64,000 nt of DNA from Pontiella desulfatans (lineage in GTDB: Bacteria; Verrucomicrobiota; Kiritimatiellia; Kiritimatiellales; Pontiellaceae), in the NCBI RefSeq assembly GCF_900890425.1, contig NZ_CAAHFG010000001.1, positions 3,596,001-3,660,000 on the forward strand. Reading direction: 5' to 3'. The notes under the pieces were generated by a model. The model was given only the letters and a program-made list of their open reading frames with translations, was not told where the DNA came from and ran no database searches. The position numbers and the translations under genes were made by a program. This document shows, piece after piece, positions 55,170-62,804 of this stretch (position 1 is the stretch's first letter; every line of letters starts with the position of its first letter).

Positions 55170-55181
55170 ACATTCCTGCCA
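55170..55181 (+). promoter_or_regulatory. Operator-like motif, site F
   Basis: ACATTCCTGCCA, reading TGGCAGGAATGT towards the sulfatase start at 55131. One of the best matches to the consensus; a possible degenerate partner (CACGCC) lies about 20 bp further upstream. Confidence 0.45.
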
Positions 55182-55292
55182 ATCTATGGCATTTTCACGC
55201 CATACACTGGAATTATGGATAAGTAACTTCCTCCCGATAGAAGCGGTTGAAAGTGATTTAACCCAACCCGGCAGAGCCGGAACCATTTTTTA

Positions 55293-55348
55293 ACAGAAGG
55301 CCGCAAAGAACGCGAAGTATGGAAACCTTTTCCTTTGCGTGCTTCTGT
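55293..55348. repeat. Hairpin repeat
   Basis: ACAGAAGGCCGCAAAGAA (55293-55310) pairs imperfectly with TTCCTTTGCGTGCTTCTGT (55330-55348), in the spacer between two sulfatase genes. No gene is seen in 55182-55393. Confidence 0.6.
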
Positions 55349-55393
55349 GAAATATATCCGTCGCAAACATGATGGGATTTGAATAGAGAGGGA

Positions 55394-56998
55394 CTAATCC
55401 GTCCACAAATTTCTGAACGGATATGGGCGGTGGTCCTGCGCCGCGTCGTAGTCGGGGTTCGGTGTTGGAAAATAGTGGGGCTCAACATTTTCTTCCAACC
55501 ACTCCTTGAGATCTTCAAACATCTCGTTCGCGCGGTCCGGCATAGCGTCTGCCAGATTGTTCTGCTCTGAAAGATCATCAGCCAGATTGTAGAGTTCCAG
55601 CTTACCGTGCCAGTCGAAAATCAGTTTCCAGTCGCCCTCCACCATGGAAGAACGTGGCGTCAGCGGCAGGCCGTGATCAACATCGTTCAGGCTGACGTTA
55701 AAGGGATAATGCCAATAGAAGGTATCGCGGTCGTAATGTCCTTCGGAGTTGTCCAGATCGTTCAGCAGCGGCAGCAGTGACTGACCATCGATTTCATGAT
55801 CCACACCGTAATCCGCGACCTCGGAAAGCGTTGGAAAGATGTCCGTACAATGCACCGCCACATCGCTCCACGCATCTGCAGGAACACGCCCCGGTGCCCA
55901 GACAATCAACGGCACGCGGGTGCCGCCTTCATTCAGCATCGCCTTGCCGCCCTTCAGCGGTGCGTTGCTGGTAATTTTTCCCTTCGGAACTTCCAGCAGC
56001 CCGCCGTTATCGGACATGAAGACCACCAGCGTATTTTTATCCAGCCCCGTTTCACGCAGTTTCTCCATCAATGCGCCGACCGAATCATCCAGGCTCTTCA
56101 GCATGCCCGCGTACGCCGCGTTGTCGTGCCCATTCCATCCTTTGGACGCTTTACCGTCAAAGTATTCCTGATAATCCGAACGCGACTGCCACGGGCCATG
56201 AACCGCAAAATGATTAAAATAGAGCAGGAATGGTTTGTCTTTTCCGGTGCGCTCATCCAGGTAGGTCAGGGCCTTCTGGGTCAGGTCATCGGTCAAATAG
56301 TCCTGCTCGGTATCGTCCCCTGCATCCCCGACCTGGAGTTCTTGCTGCGCCATCTTCGGTGAATAGGTCTTTGTATTGTTCCATCTAGCATGCCAATCGA
56401 AATAGGGCGACCCGCCGGCATCAAACCAGGCAATCGGGTCAAAGCCCTGATCGGCAGGCTGATAGCCTTCCGCTCCGTGCCCGCCCACATGCCATTTCCC
56501 CAGAAAGGCACTGTGATAACCGGGCAACTGCTCGGCAATAGTGATCTCCTCCGAACGCAGCGCGGTGATCGATCCGCCGTTTTTCCAGGCCTGCTGTTCC
56601 TTGATTTTGTCAAAATGATAAATCACATCCTGCGGGTGCAATCCGGCCGGCGGGGTCTGGCCTTCCATGTGATACGTGGGCATACCCGGCCATGAGGCCG
56701 TGGTAAACCCCAGCTTCGGCGCATAGCGCCCGGTCAGCAGGCTTGCACGCGTCGGCGAACAAAGCTGCGTGGCGTAGGCACGGGAAAAACTGAGCCCTTC
56801 CTTCATCAGGCGGTCGAGATTCGGCGTTTCGTAAAACTGGTCGGCCACGGGCGTTCCGGTCACATGTTCGGCATAGCCCCCCACATCCATATACCCCAGG
56901 TCATCCGCCAGAATAAAAATAATATTCGTTTGCTGCTCCTTGCATCCACTCATGCAAACCACCGTTGCCAACGCAACGCCCAGGTAAATAGAGTTCAT
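55394..56998 (-). CDS. S1-family sulfatase, lipoprotein
   Basis: 534 residues from ATG 56998 (GGAGAGATCGCC before it). Lipoprotein signal MNSIYLGVALATVVCMSGCK with lipobox MSGC, so anchored to a membrane. NIIFILADDLGYMDVGGYAE; formylglycine motif CSPTR (Cys about 80); LGKWHVGGHGAEGYQPADQG; FMSDNGGLLEVPKGK. About 60 residues longer than the smaller sulfatases here because of the loop around YHMEGQTPPAGLHPQDVIYH. It starts 43 bp after the large GH106-like gene, suggesting one transcript. Confidence 0.9.
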   Translation of the reverse strand: MNSIYLGVALATVVCMSGCKEQQTNIIFILADDLGYMDVGGYAEHVTGTPVADQFYETPNLDRLMKEGLSFSRAYATQLCSPTRASLLTGRYAPKLGFTTASWPGMPTYHMEGQTPPAGLHPQDVIYHFDKIKEQQAWKNGGSITALRSEEITIAEQLPGYHSAFLGKWHVGGHGAEGYQPADQGFDPIAWFDAGGSPYFDWHARWNNTKTYSPKMAQQELQVGDAGDDTEQDYLTDDLTQKALTYLDERTGKDKPFLLYFNHFAVHGPWQSRSDYQEYFDGKASKGWNGHDNAAYAGMLKSLDDSVGALMEKLRETGLDKNTLVVFMSDNGGLLEVPKGKITSNAPLKGGKAMLNEGGTRVPLIVWAPGRVPADAWSDVAVHCTDIFPTLSEVADYGVDHEIDGQSLLPLLNDLDNSEGHYDRDTFYWHYPFNVSLNDVDHGLPLTPRSSMVEGDWKLIFDWHGKLELYNLADDLSEQNNLADAMPDRANEMFEDLKEWLEENVEPHYFPTPNPDYDAAQDHRPYPFRNLWTD

Positions 56999-57041
56999 GG
57001 CGATCTCTCCAAAGTTGTTATTAGGTAAAAAGTAAAAGGGT

Positions 57042-60000
57042 CTAAAGGCACAACCCCACGGACTCGGCCGACTTTTGAGGTTCGACGTTCTGACAGTGAG
57101 ACCGAGGCGAAGCCACTGCAATCTCCACCGGCTTCAAGAGCCCCGATGGAACAAAAATGCATTCATCGCTCCACTCATCGCCTTCAGTGATGAAATGCTG
57201 AGGCCCCACCCAGTAGCGATCCTGAACCGCATCATGCAGCGGCCCGAAGGTGTTGCGACGCGTCAGTACAACCTCGACATTGACCTCTTCGTCCGACCCC
57301 GACAGTTCGGCCTCAAACGGGTCCCAGCCCAGTACCCGGCCGTTCACCTTCGCGCAGGCGCCACCGATTTCCGGCAGGCGGATTTTCCGCGCGTTTTCCG
57401 GAACGGGAACCTGATACGTAATGCCGCCGGAATAGAATGGGAAGCCCTGCGCACCGATATCGCCGACTTCCAGCGTTCCTGGCATGGGAACCAATGTTCG
57501 CAGGATGCCGCCCAACTGAACTCCGAACTCCCCGAGCAGATAGATTGCCTCCAGATTGCTGTTTTCCGTATAGCGCGTTTTCAGGACGATTTCATTTTTT
57601 CCAACCACTGGAATATCAGAAGAAATCCGGATGCGGTGCAAAGCGATGTCGATCCACGGTTCGGTTTGAGCAGTATCGATCGGTCGTCCATTCATTTCGA
57701 TGCTGAAATTTTCCGGCTCCTCAATAACGAGCTCCAGCCATTCCGGCATGGCTTCAATCTCAAAACTGAACCGGAGTTCCACATCGCACAGCTCCTCGAC
57801 CGGGTGCTGTGCCACAAACCAGGGCTGAAGCATTTGTCCGCCGCGCCGATACACCTCGTGGCGATCCCGTACCACCTGATCGACTTTTAAAACTTCTTTG
57901 GCCGGATTCCACTCCCCGTCACCCAGTCGATATTCCGCGAAATCCAGCACACAGATATTCGGCTCCGCCAGCGAAAATGTATACGGGCCTTCGATCGCAG
58001 AAGCCTTCGCGAGCATGCCTCGCGCCCCCTCGCTTTGCGGCTGTATGGAACGCGACGAGGGCATCGCGTCTACATTATTTGCCACCCAGAGCTTTTGTCC
58101 ACCCTTTGGAAAATCGGTCGTAAACGATTTCCAGCCCTTGGAAGATTCCGTTTCGACGGGAACGCGCTCGCCGGTTTCACAATTCCACTCCATGATTGGA
58201 TCATCGGTTTTGATTTGAACCGTCGCCCATTCCACCGGTTCTTCCCGGTTCACATTCAGCGCCGCAAAAATCAACCCATCGTCCGTTTCGCGTAGCTGAC
58301 CGAAAATATCGGGATCATCAACCGTGGCCCCCGCTTTCGGAACGCTGGCAAGAATGGCGTCTTTTGAGAATGCGATGCGTTCGTATTGCGTATTCCCTAT
58401 GGCGTATTGCTTTGCGTCAACATGCGTCGGGGCATCGCCCGCGATAACCACTTTTCCGCCAGCGGCCGCAAACTGATCCAATAGGTCCAGCGTGCTGCTC
58501 CGAATAGTTTCAACACCACTGATGAGTACGGTTCTGTATTTCGCACATCCCACCTTCAACGTCTGACCTTCCACCGATGCGAGCTCTGCAAGCATCGCCT
58601 CGTCGCCATAATCGAAATCAACCTGCGAGCCGAGCAGCCAGGTAAAGAGGGTTTGATAATGCTCTTCCAGCCCCTGGATATGCTCATCCTGCAACGCGAG
58701 CGTGTTCGACCAGCCGAGGTGAACCTGTGCCCAGACGCTTTCCACCGGATTGAGCACCAGCAGATCGCAGACGGGTTCGCCCTGCGCCATCATGAAACCG
58801 AAACGGGCAAAATAATCCTCCACCTGCTTATATTCTTTGTGCCAGGCCGACTGATGCAGAATGCTCGCCGGATAATCGCGTTTCGCCTCGCCGCGCATGG
58901 TGTACCACGATAGGTGGTGGCAGCGCAGGTTGATACCAAGCAACGCCTGCCAATCCCCGACGGCCTTGTGCCCCGCGAACGGCATCTGCCATCCCGTGCA
59001 ACCGTAAAGTTCGGAAAGCAGCTGCGTCTTACCGGTTTGCCGCGCCGCCGAAGCCAGCTGCTTGACGATCCAGTAATTCAGATTGTGCTCCCCCAGGACA
59101 TCCACGCCCGGCGAAGTCATGTGCTCATAATACCGCATCATAGAGCCCGACATCGCGGTCTGCGCGGTCAGATTATCTTCATGTAACACATGCCCGGTCA
59201 AAACGAGGTTGCGCTCTTCGCACCACGCCTTGCAGGGGATCGCAAAGTTTTCAAGAAACAGCTGTTGCAGCAGTTCAACATAGTGCCATTTTACCTGCGA
59301 GATCCGTTCGCCATCCACCTGCAGGAACAACTCGGGGAGACGCTCTTTCAAATCATAGCCGAAGCGCTTTTCAAATTCCACAAACAGCACCTGGGTGTAG
59401 GGTGCGCAATATGCGCCGTCATCGCGATACATGGAAAAGCCGTCCAACAGCGCACCGCGGTGGGGCTCGTCGGTAAAGATTCCCTTGATGGATTTTCCCA
59501 GCCGGTCACCGCATTTCGAAGCATATTTTTCATGCGTGGATTCCAGGAATGCGTCGGTTGCGTCGCGATTCATCGTATCGATATACGTATATCCGTTGTA
59601 GAACCCGTTTTTACCCTGCTCGACAATCGAAAAACGTAATCGCGTTCGTTTTTCCGTACCGCCGGCTTCCAGCCGGCCAGAAGAAAATGTACCGCCTGCA
59701 TCCTGCAGGCCCCGCGCATCGGATTCCACATCGCCTTGCGGACTGTCCGGGCCCGCAGGATGCGTGCGATACGTACCTTCCTGCCTGCCTTGCTCTACAT
59801 GGGTACAGACCACCCCATCCAGATCGCAGGTGAATTCCGCAACGACGTTCTCCCCTTCCCCTTCCGGATCGATTTCCAACAGAATCGCCTTCTGGCGGAA
59901 CTCCGGATGTTTCGATACGATGCCGCCCGCGAGACCGGATGGCCAGCGATCCTCATCATACAACCAGGCTTCCATACCGATGGATTCGCCATAGTCGGCG

Positions 60001-60212
60001 CAGGCGTTGATGAGTTCAAACCACTCATCACCAAGATATTCCGTTTCCAGACCGGTGCGGCTGTGCATGAAAAAGCCGCCCATGCCCATGTCCTTCATCA
60101 CATCGATCTGACGCAGCAGCTCGTCTTTTTCCAGTTTACCGTTCCAGCTCCAGAACGGCTTTCCGCGCCATTCCACACCGGGATTTTTAAATTCGCTCAA
60201 TTCCATGATCAT
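57042..60212 (-). CDS. Large GH106-like glycoside hydrolase without signal peptide
   Basis: 1056 residues. ATG at 60212 is preferred over 60206 because GAGG lies 6 bp upstream. The chain starts MIMELSEFKNPGVEWRGKPF, with no export signal. Opening catalytic motifs FWSWNGKLEKDELLRQIDVM, MGMGGFFMHSRTGLETEYLG and EAWLYDEDRWPSGLAGG are typical of GH106-like proteins; GIFTDEPHRGALLDGF probably carries an acidic catalytic or metal residue. Towards the end a beta-sandwich (VPVPENARKIRLPEIGGACA; KVNGRVLGWDPFEAELSG) resembles galactose-binding domains. A cytosolic rhamnosidase-like enzyme acting on imported oligosaccharides fits the two GPH symporters nearby, but substrate and location are inferred. 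Confidence 0.78.
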   Translation of the reverse strand: MIMELSEFKNPGVEWRGKPFWSWNGKLEKDELLRQIDVMKDMGMGGFFMHSRTGLETEYLGDEWFELINACADYGESIGMEAWLYDEDRWPSGLAGGIVSKHPEFRQKAILLEIDPEGEGENVVAEFTCDLDGVVCTHVEQGRQEGTYRTHPAGPDSPQGDVESDARGLQDAGGTFSSGRLEAGGTEKRTRLRFSIVEQGKNGFYNGYTYIDTMNRDATDAFLESTHEKYASKCGDRLGKSIKGIFTDEPHRGALLDGFSMYRDDGAYCAPYTQVLFVEFEKRFGYDLKERLPELFLQVDGERISQVKWHYVELLQQLFLENFAIPCKAWCEERNLVLTGHVLHEDNLTAQTAMSGSMMRYYEHMTSPGVDVLGEHNLNYWIVKQLASAARQTGKTQLLSELYGCTGWQMPFAGHKAVGDWQALLGINLRCHHLSWYTMRGEAKRDYPASILHQSAWHKEYKQVEDYFARFGFMMAQGEPVCDLLVLNPVESVWAQVHLGWSNTLALQDEHIQGLEEHYQTLFTWLLGSQVDFDYGDEAMLAELASVEGQTLKVGCAKYRTVLISGVETIRSSTLDLLDQFAAAGGKVVIAGDAPTHVDAKQYAIGNTQYERIAFSKDAILASVPKAGATVDDPDIFGQLRETDDGLIFAALNVNREEPVEWATVQIKTDDPIMEWNCETGERVPVETESSKGWKSFTTDFPKGGQKLWVANNVDAMPSSRSIQPQSEGARGMLAKASAIEGPYTFSLAEPNICVLDFAEYRLGDGEWNPAKEVLKVDQVVRDRHEVYRRGGQMLQPWFVAQHPVEELCDVELRFSFEIEAMPEWLELVIEEPENFSIEMNGRPIDTAQTEPWIDIALHRIRISSDIPVVGKNEIVLKTRYTENSNLEAIYLLGEFGVQLGGILRTLVPMPGTLEVGDIGAQGFPFYSGGITYQVPVPENARKIRLPEIGGACAKVNGRVLGWDPFEAELSGSDEEVNVEVVLTRRNTFGPLHDAVQDRYWVGPQHFITEGDEWSDECIFVPSGLLKPVEIAVASPRSHCQNVEPQKSAESVGLCL

Positions 60213-60258
60213 AAATTACCTCTTCATCACTATTTAAAAATAGTCGTTTTCCGCCAAC

Positions 60259-60280
60259 AAATGGCACATAAATGCCATTT
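60259..60280. promoter_or_regulatory. Palindromic operator-like site
   Basis: AAATGGCA-CATAAA-TGCCATTT, an 8-bp perfect dyad 47 bp upstream of the large GH106-like gene. The form suits a dimeric repressor (LacI/GntR type), different from the AraC-type direct repeats. Confidence 0.45.
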
Positions 60281-60293
60281 CAGCTGATATTCG

Positions 60294-60363
60294 ACCACGG
60301 AATACACTGAACACACGGAAAAATATCCTACGTAGTTTCGTGTTTACTGTGTATTCCGTGGTT
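60294..60363. repeat. Hairpin repeat
   Basis: ACCACGGAATACACTGAACA at 60294 pairs with the sequence ending at 60363 (TGTTTACTGTGTATTCCGTG and GT) with few mismatches. It lies between the GH106-like gene and the amber-containing gene. Confidence 0.65.
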
Positions 60364-60377
60364 CACCACTCATTCGG

Positions 60378-61415
60378 TTATTGCTTCAGCTTCTCAAAGC
60401 GGCCTTTGATTTCGTCGAGGGTGCCGATTGTGAGATAGACATCATATTTCACTTCCAACCCTTTGGTAAGCGAAAACGTGCGCAAGGGAGCGACGTACGA
60501 ACAGGCCGACCCCTTCTCCCCGGTGGTGCCATCACCGCGAGCGCGGTAGGCGGTGAATTCGGTGGTACCGGGCGTATAGATGCCGACGCCCCAGCCATCG
60601 TCATCCAGATAGGCCACCCATTCCGACGTCGAAGCCCCCAGACCCAACCCGTCAACACCCTCCCGCCCGTTTTCCGCAAGAATACGCGGAGCTTCGTTGG
60701 TTAACACCCCCGCTTTTTCATAGAAAAAATTCGGTAAAGCGCCATCAATAAAGACCGCCGGCAGTTCCTGATGCCGAGCTTCGCCCTGATCCTCCCCGGC
60801 ATAGCTCATCCGAAACGAAATCCGCGCAACGCTTCCGTCCAGCACAATCGCCTCTTCCATCACCATTTCCGGGCAGAGCTTTCCACTCGCCCAATGACGC
60901 GGCTCAATCTTCGCGTAGAGCTTTTTCGATGTCTTTTTAAAGTCGCGAACCTTGGCAGGAACCCGATCCCAGCTGCCGCCCTGAATCGGGTTATACACCC
61001 AGGGTTTCCCATTCCAGTCGGAACCGTCCGTCTGCCCATAATACGACTACTGTACAAAACGCCCCTCATCATAATGGTTCAGCAGGTTGCGCCCCGTCTT
61101 GCTTTCACCAAAATAGCCGATACACGCCCCGCGCGACCGATCCACCCCGATTTTCAGGGTTCCGTTATCCAGATATTCCCAGCCATCGTCCGACGACGCA
61201 CCGCATCCACAAACCAACATAACAGAGAAGCAACCGAATAAACTTCTCAACCGAGAAATACGATTTATTCCTCGCAGAGGCGCAGAGAACGCTGAGTATA
61301 GATATTCAGGCTGGCTCTGCGACCTCTGCGCCTCTGCGAGGGTTCCTTTCAGAAGATCGGATATCATCGCCTTCATATCCAGTTTAGATTTCTTATGGTC
61401 ATTTAGTTGAATCAT
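60378..61415 (-). pseudogene. Secreted hypothetical protein gene with premature TAG
   Basis: One frame, ATG at 61413-61415 overlapping the symporter stop (ATGA), broken by TAG at 61047-61049. Before the stop: a hydrophobic lipoprotein-like segment (RSLFGCFSVMLVCGCGASSD) and DNGTLKIGVDRSRGACIGYF ... YDEGRFVQ. After it: SYYGQTDGSDWNGKPWVYNP ... YNPIQGGSWDRVPAKVRDFK to the end. Restoring Gln (CAG) at the stop gives a continuous 345-residue product; FVQQSYYG is the natural reading. The leader is also odd: a perfect 18-bp inverted repeat (61270-61341) is inserted in frame between the start and the hydrophobic segment. I do not recognise the enzyme class; a secreted glycan-active beta-sandwich protein is likely. 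Confidence 0.8.
61270..61341. repeat. Perfect 18-bp inverted repeat inside a coding region
   Basis: CCTCGCAGAGGCGCAGAG (61270-61287) and CTCTGCGCCTCTGCGAGG (61324-61341) are exact reverse complements with a 36-bp loop. The element lies inside the leader of the amber-containing gene. Arms of the same CGCAGAG/CGCAAAG type occur at 48591 and 55293. Confidence 0.8.
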
Positions 61416-62803
61416 ATCGCTTTCCTTTGATCTAAGATCCGGCGCGTTTCTTCCGATTTCGCGCGGGTGATAGGGTAAAAAACAAAGACCAGAATACCGG
61501 CCACCAGGCCGACAGACTGGACCGACACAAAAAGGGTTTTCAGCGTCTGCGCCACCTCCGGCGAAACACCCTGCGCGGCGTCCGATGCACCGGCCAGCTT
61601 AATCACCAGTCCGCCGGTCAGCCCCGTCAGTGCCACCCCGGCTTTCAGCGCCAGACTTTTAACGGCTCCGAACATGCCTTCTCGGCGCAGGCCGGTTCGC
61701 AGTTCATCCTCGTCACATACATCGGCGGTCATGGAATCGATCATGAGCCAGCAAGCCTGCTGCCCCATGCCATAGAAGATAAACGAAAGAATCTGCGGGT
61801 GGAATTTGAAGCCCAGCACTTCGGTGACCTCGAACCCCGGCTGCATCGTATAGATCATGCTGCCGACAGAGAGCAGCGCGAGGCTGAGCCCGCCGATCAT
61901 GGTTTCGCGCTTGCCGGTTTTTGCGGAAATCCACCCGGCCAGCCGAACCCCTAGATAGGCCGCGACAACGCCGGCCATACCGCCGAGCGCCGACACCTCA
62001 GCCGCCAGCTTTTTATCGCCACCAAAGACATGATAGATGTTCACATACAGCGCAATGGCCCCCGAGGTCAGCAGTCCCGTAATAATGATGATGTAACCGC
62101 TCAGCAGCAGCCGGAAGGGTTTGTCCTTGATCGTTTCCAGGATCGCCTTCCCAAGTTTTATTTTCGGCTGCGGTTTCGCAATGACCTTTTCACGGCAAAG
62201 CAGCGCCGGCAGACAACCGGTGATCAGCACGGAAAGGCCGACCAGGGTGGTGACCCAGCGCGCGCCCGTCAGAATGTCGCCGCCGAAGAAATCGCTCTGA
62301 CACCAGACATAGAGGTTCGGAATGCACAGCCCGGCAATCAGGCCGATATACATACGCCAGCTCATCACTTTGGTGCGCTCGTCATAATCATCCGTCAGCT
62401 CAAAACCAAGTGCGGTATACGGGACCACAAACATCGTATAGGTCAGCGCATAGATGGTGCTGATGACGCCGAAATAAATAATAATTGCGACCTTATCCGA
62501 AAACGGAGGCATCCAGAGCAAGGGCAATAGAATGGCCGAAACCAGCGCACCGATAAAAATCCACGGGCGACGACGCCCCCATTTGCTGCGGGTGTTATCG
62601 GAAATATTGCCCATCAGCGGGTCAGTAATCGCATCAAACAGGCGCGGAACCATCAGCGCAACGCCGACCCAGACCGGATCAATGCCCAGCTCGATATTGT
62701 AAATCGGCAGCGCGAGGATGATGAGCACCTGGAAGATAAAATTATCCGCCCAGCCGCCCACACCCCACGCCACGCGTACCTTTAATGGAACCGTCCTCTC
62801 CAT
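61412..62803 (-). CDS. GPH-family sugar:cation symporter (MFS)
   Basis: 463 residues from ATG 62803, one base after the upstream sulfatase stop (TAGAATG) with GGAGTC about 10 bp before. Longer upstream frames overlap that gene and are not supported. About 12 membrane segments; GPH marks WGVGGWADNFIFQVLIILAL, PRLFDAITDPLMGNISDNTR then SKWGRRRPWIFIGA, LGFELTDDYDERTKVMSWRM. Clearly a paralogue of the 50063-51538 symporter. It would import a sugar or uronide released by the neighbouring enzymes. Its stop overlaps the next start, so sulfatase, symporter and the amber-containing gene form one coupled unit. Confidence 0.9.
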   Translation of the reverse strand: MERTVPLKVRVAWGVGGWADNFIFQVLIILALPIYNIELGIDPVWVGVALMVPRLFDAITDPLMGNISDNTRSKWGRRRPWIFIGALVSAILLPLLWMPPFSDKVAIIIYFGVISTIYALTYTMFVVPYTALGFELTDDYDERTKVMSWRMYIGLIAGLCIPNLYVWCQSDFFGGDILTGARWVTTLVGLSVLITGCLPALLCREKVIAKPQPKIKLGKAILETIKDKPFRLLLSGYIIIITGLLTSGAIALYVNIYHVFGGDKKLAAEVSALGGMAGVVAAYLGVRLAGWISAKTGKRETMIGGLSLALLSVGSMIYTMQPGFEVTEVLGFKFHPQILSFIFYGMGQQACWLMIDSMTADVCDEDELRTGLRREGMFGAVKSLALKAGVALTGLTGGLVIKLAGASDAAQGVSPEVAQTLKTLFVSVQSVGLVAGILVFVFYPITRAKSEETRRILDQRKAI

Positions 62804-62804
62804 T

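Noticed and set aside
43628-61049. Recoding of TAA and TAG as glutamine
   Set aside because: Two Gln positions are stop codons, but TAA, TAG and TGA also end normal genes throughout the window, so a changed genetic code is not supported; point mutation explains both.
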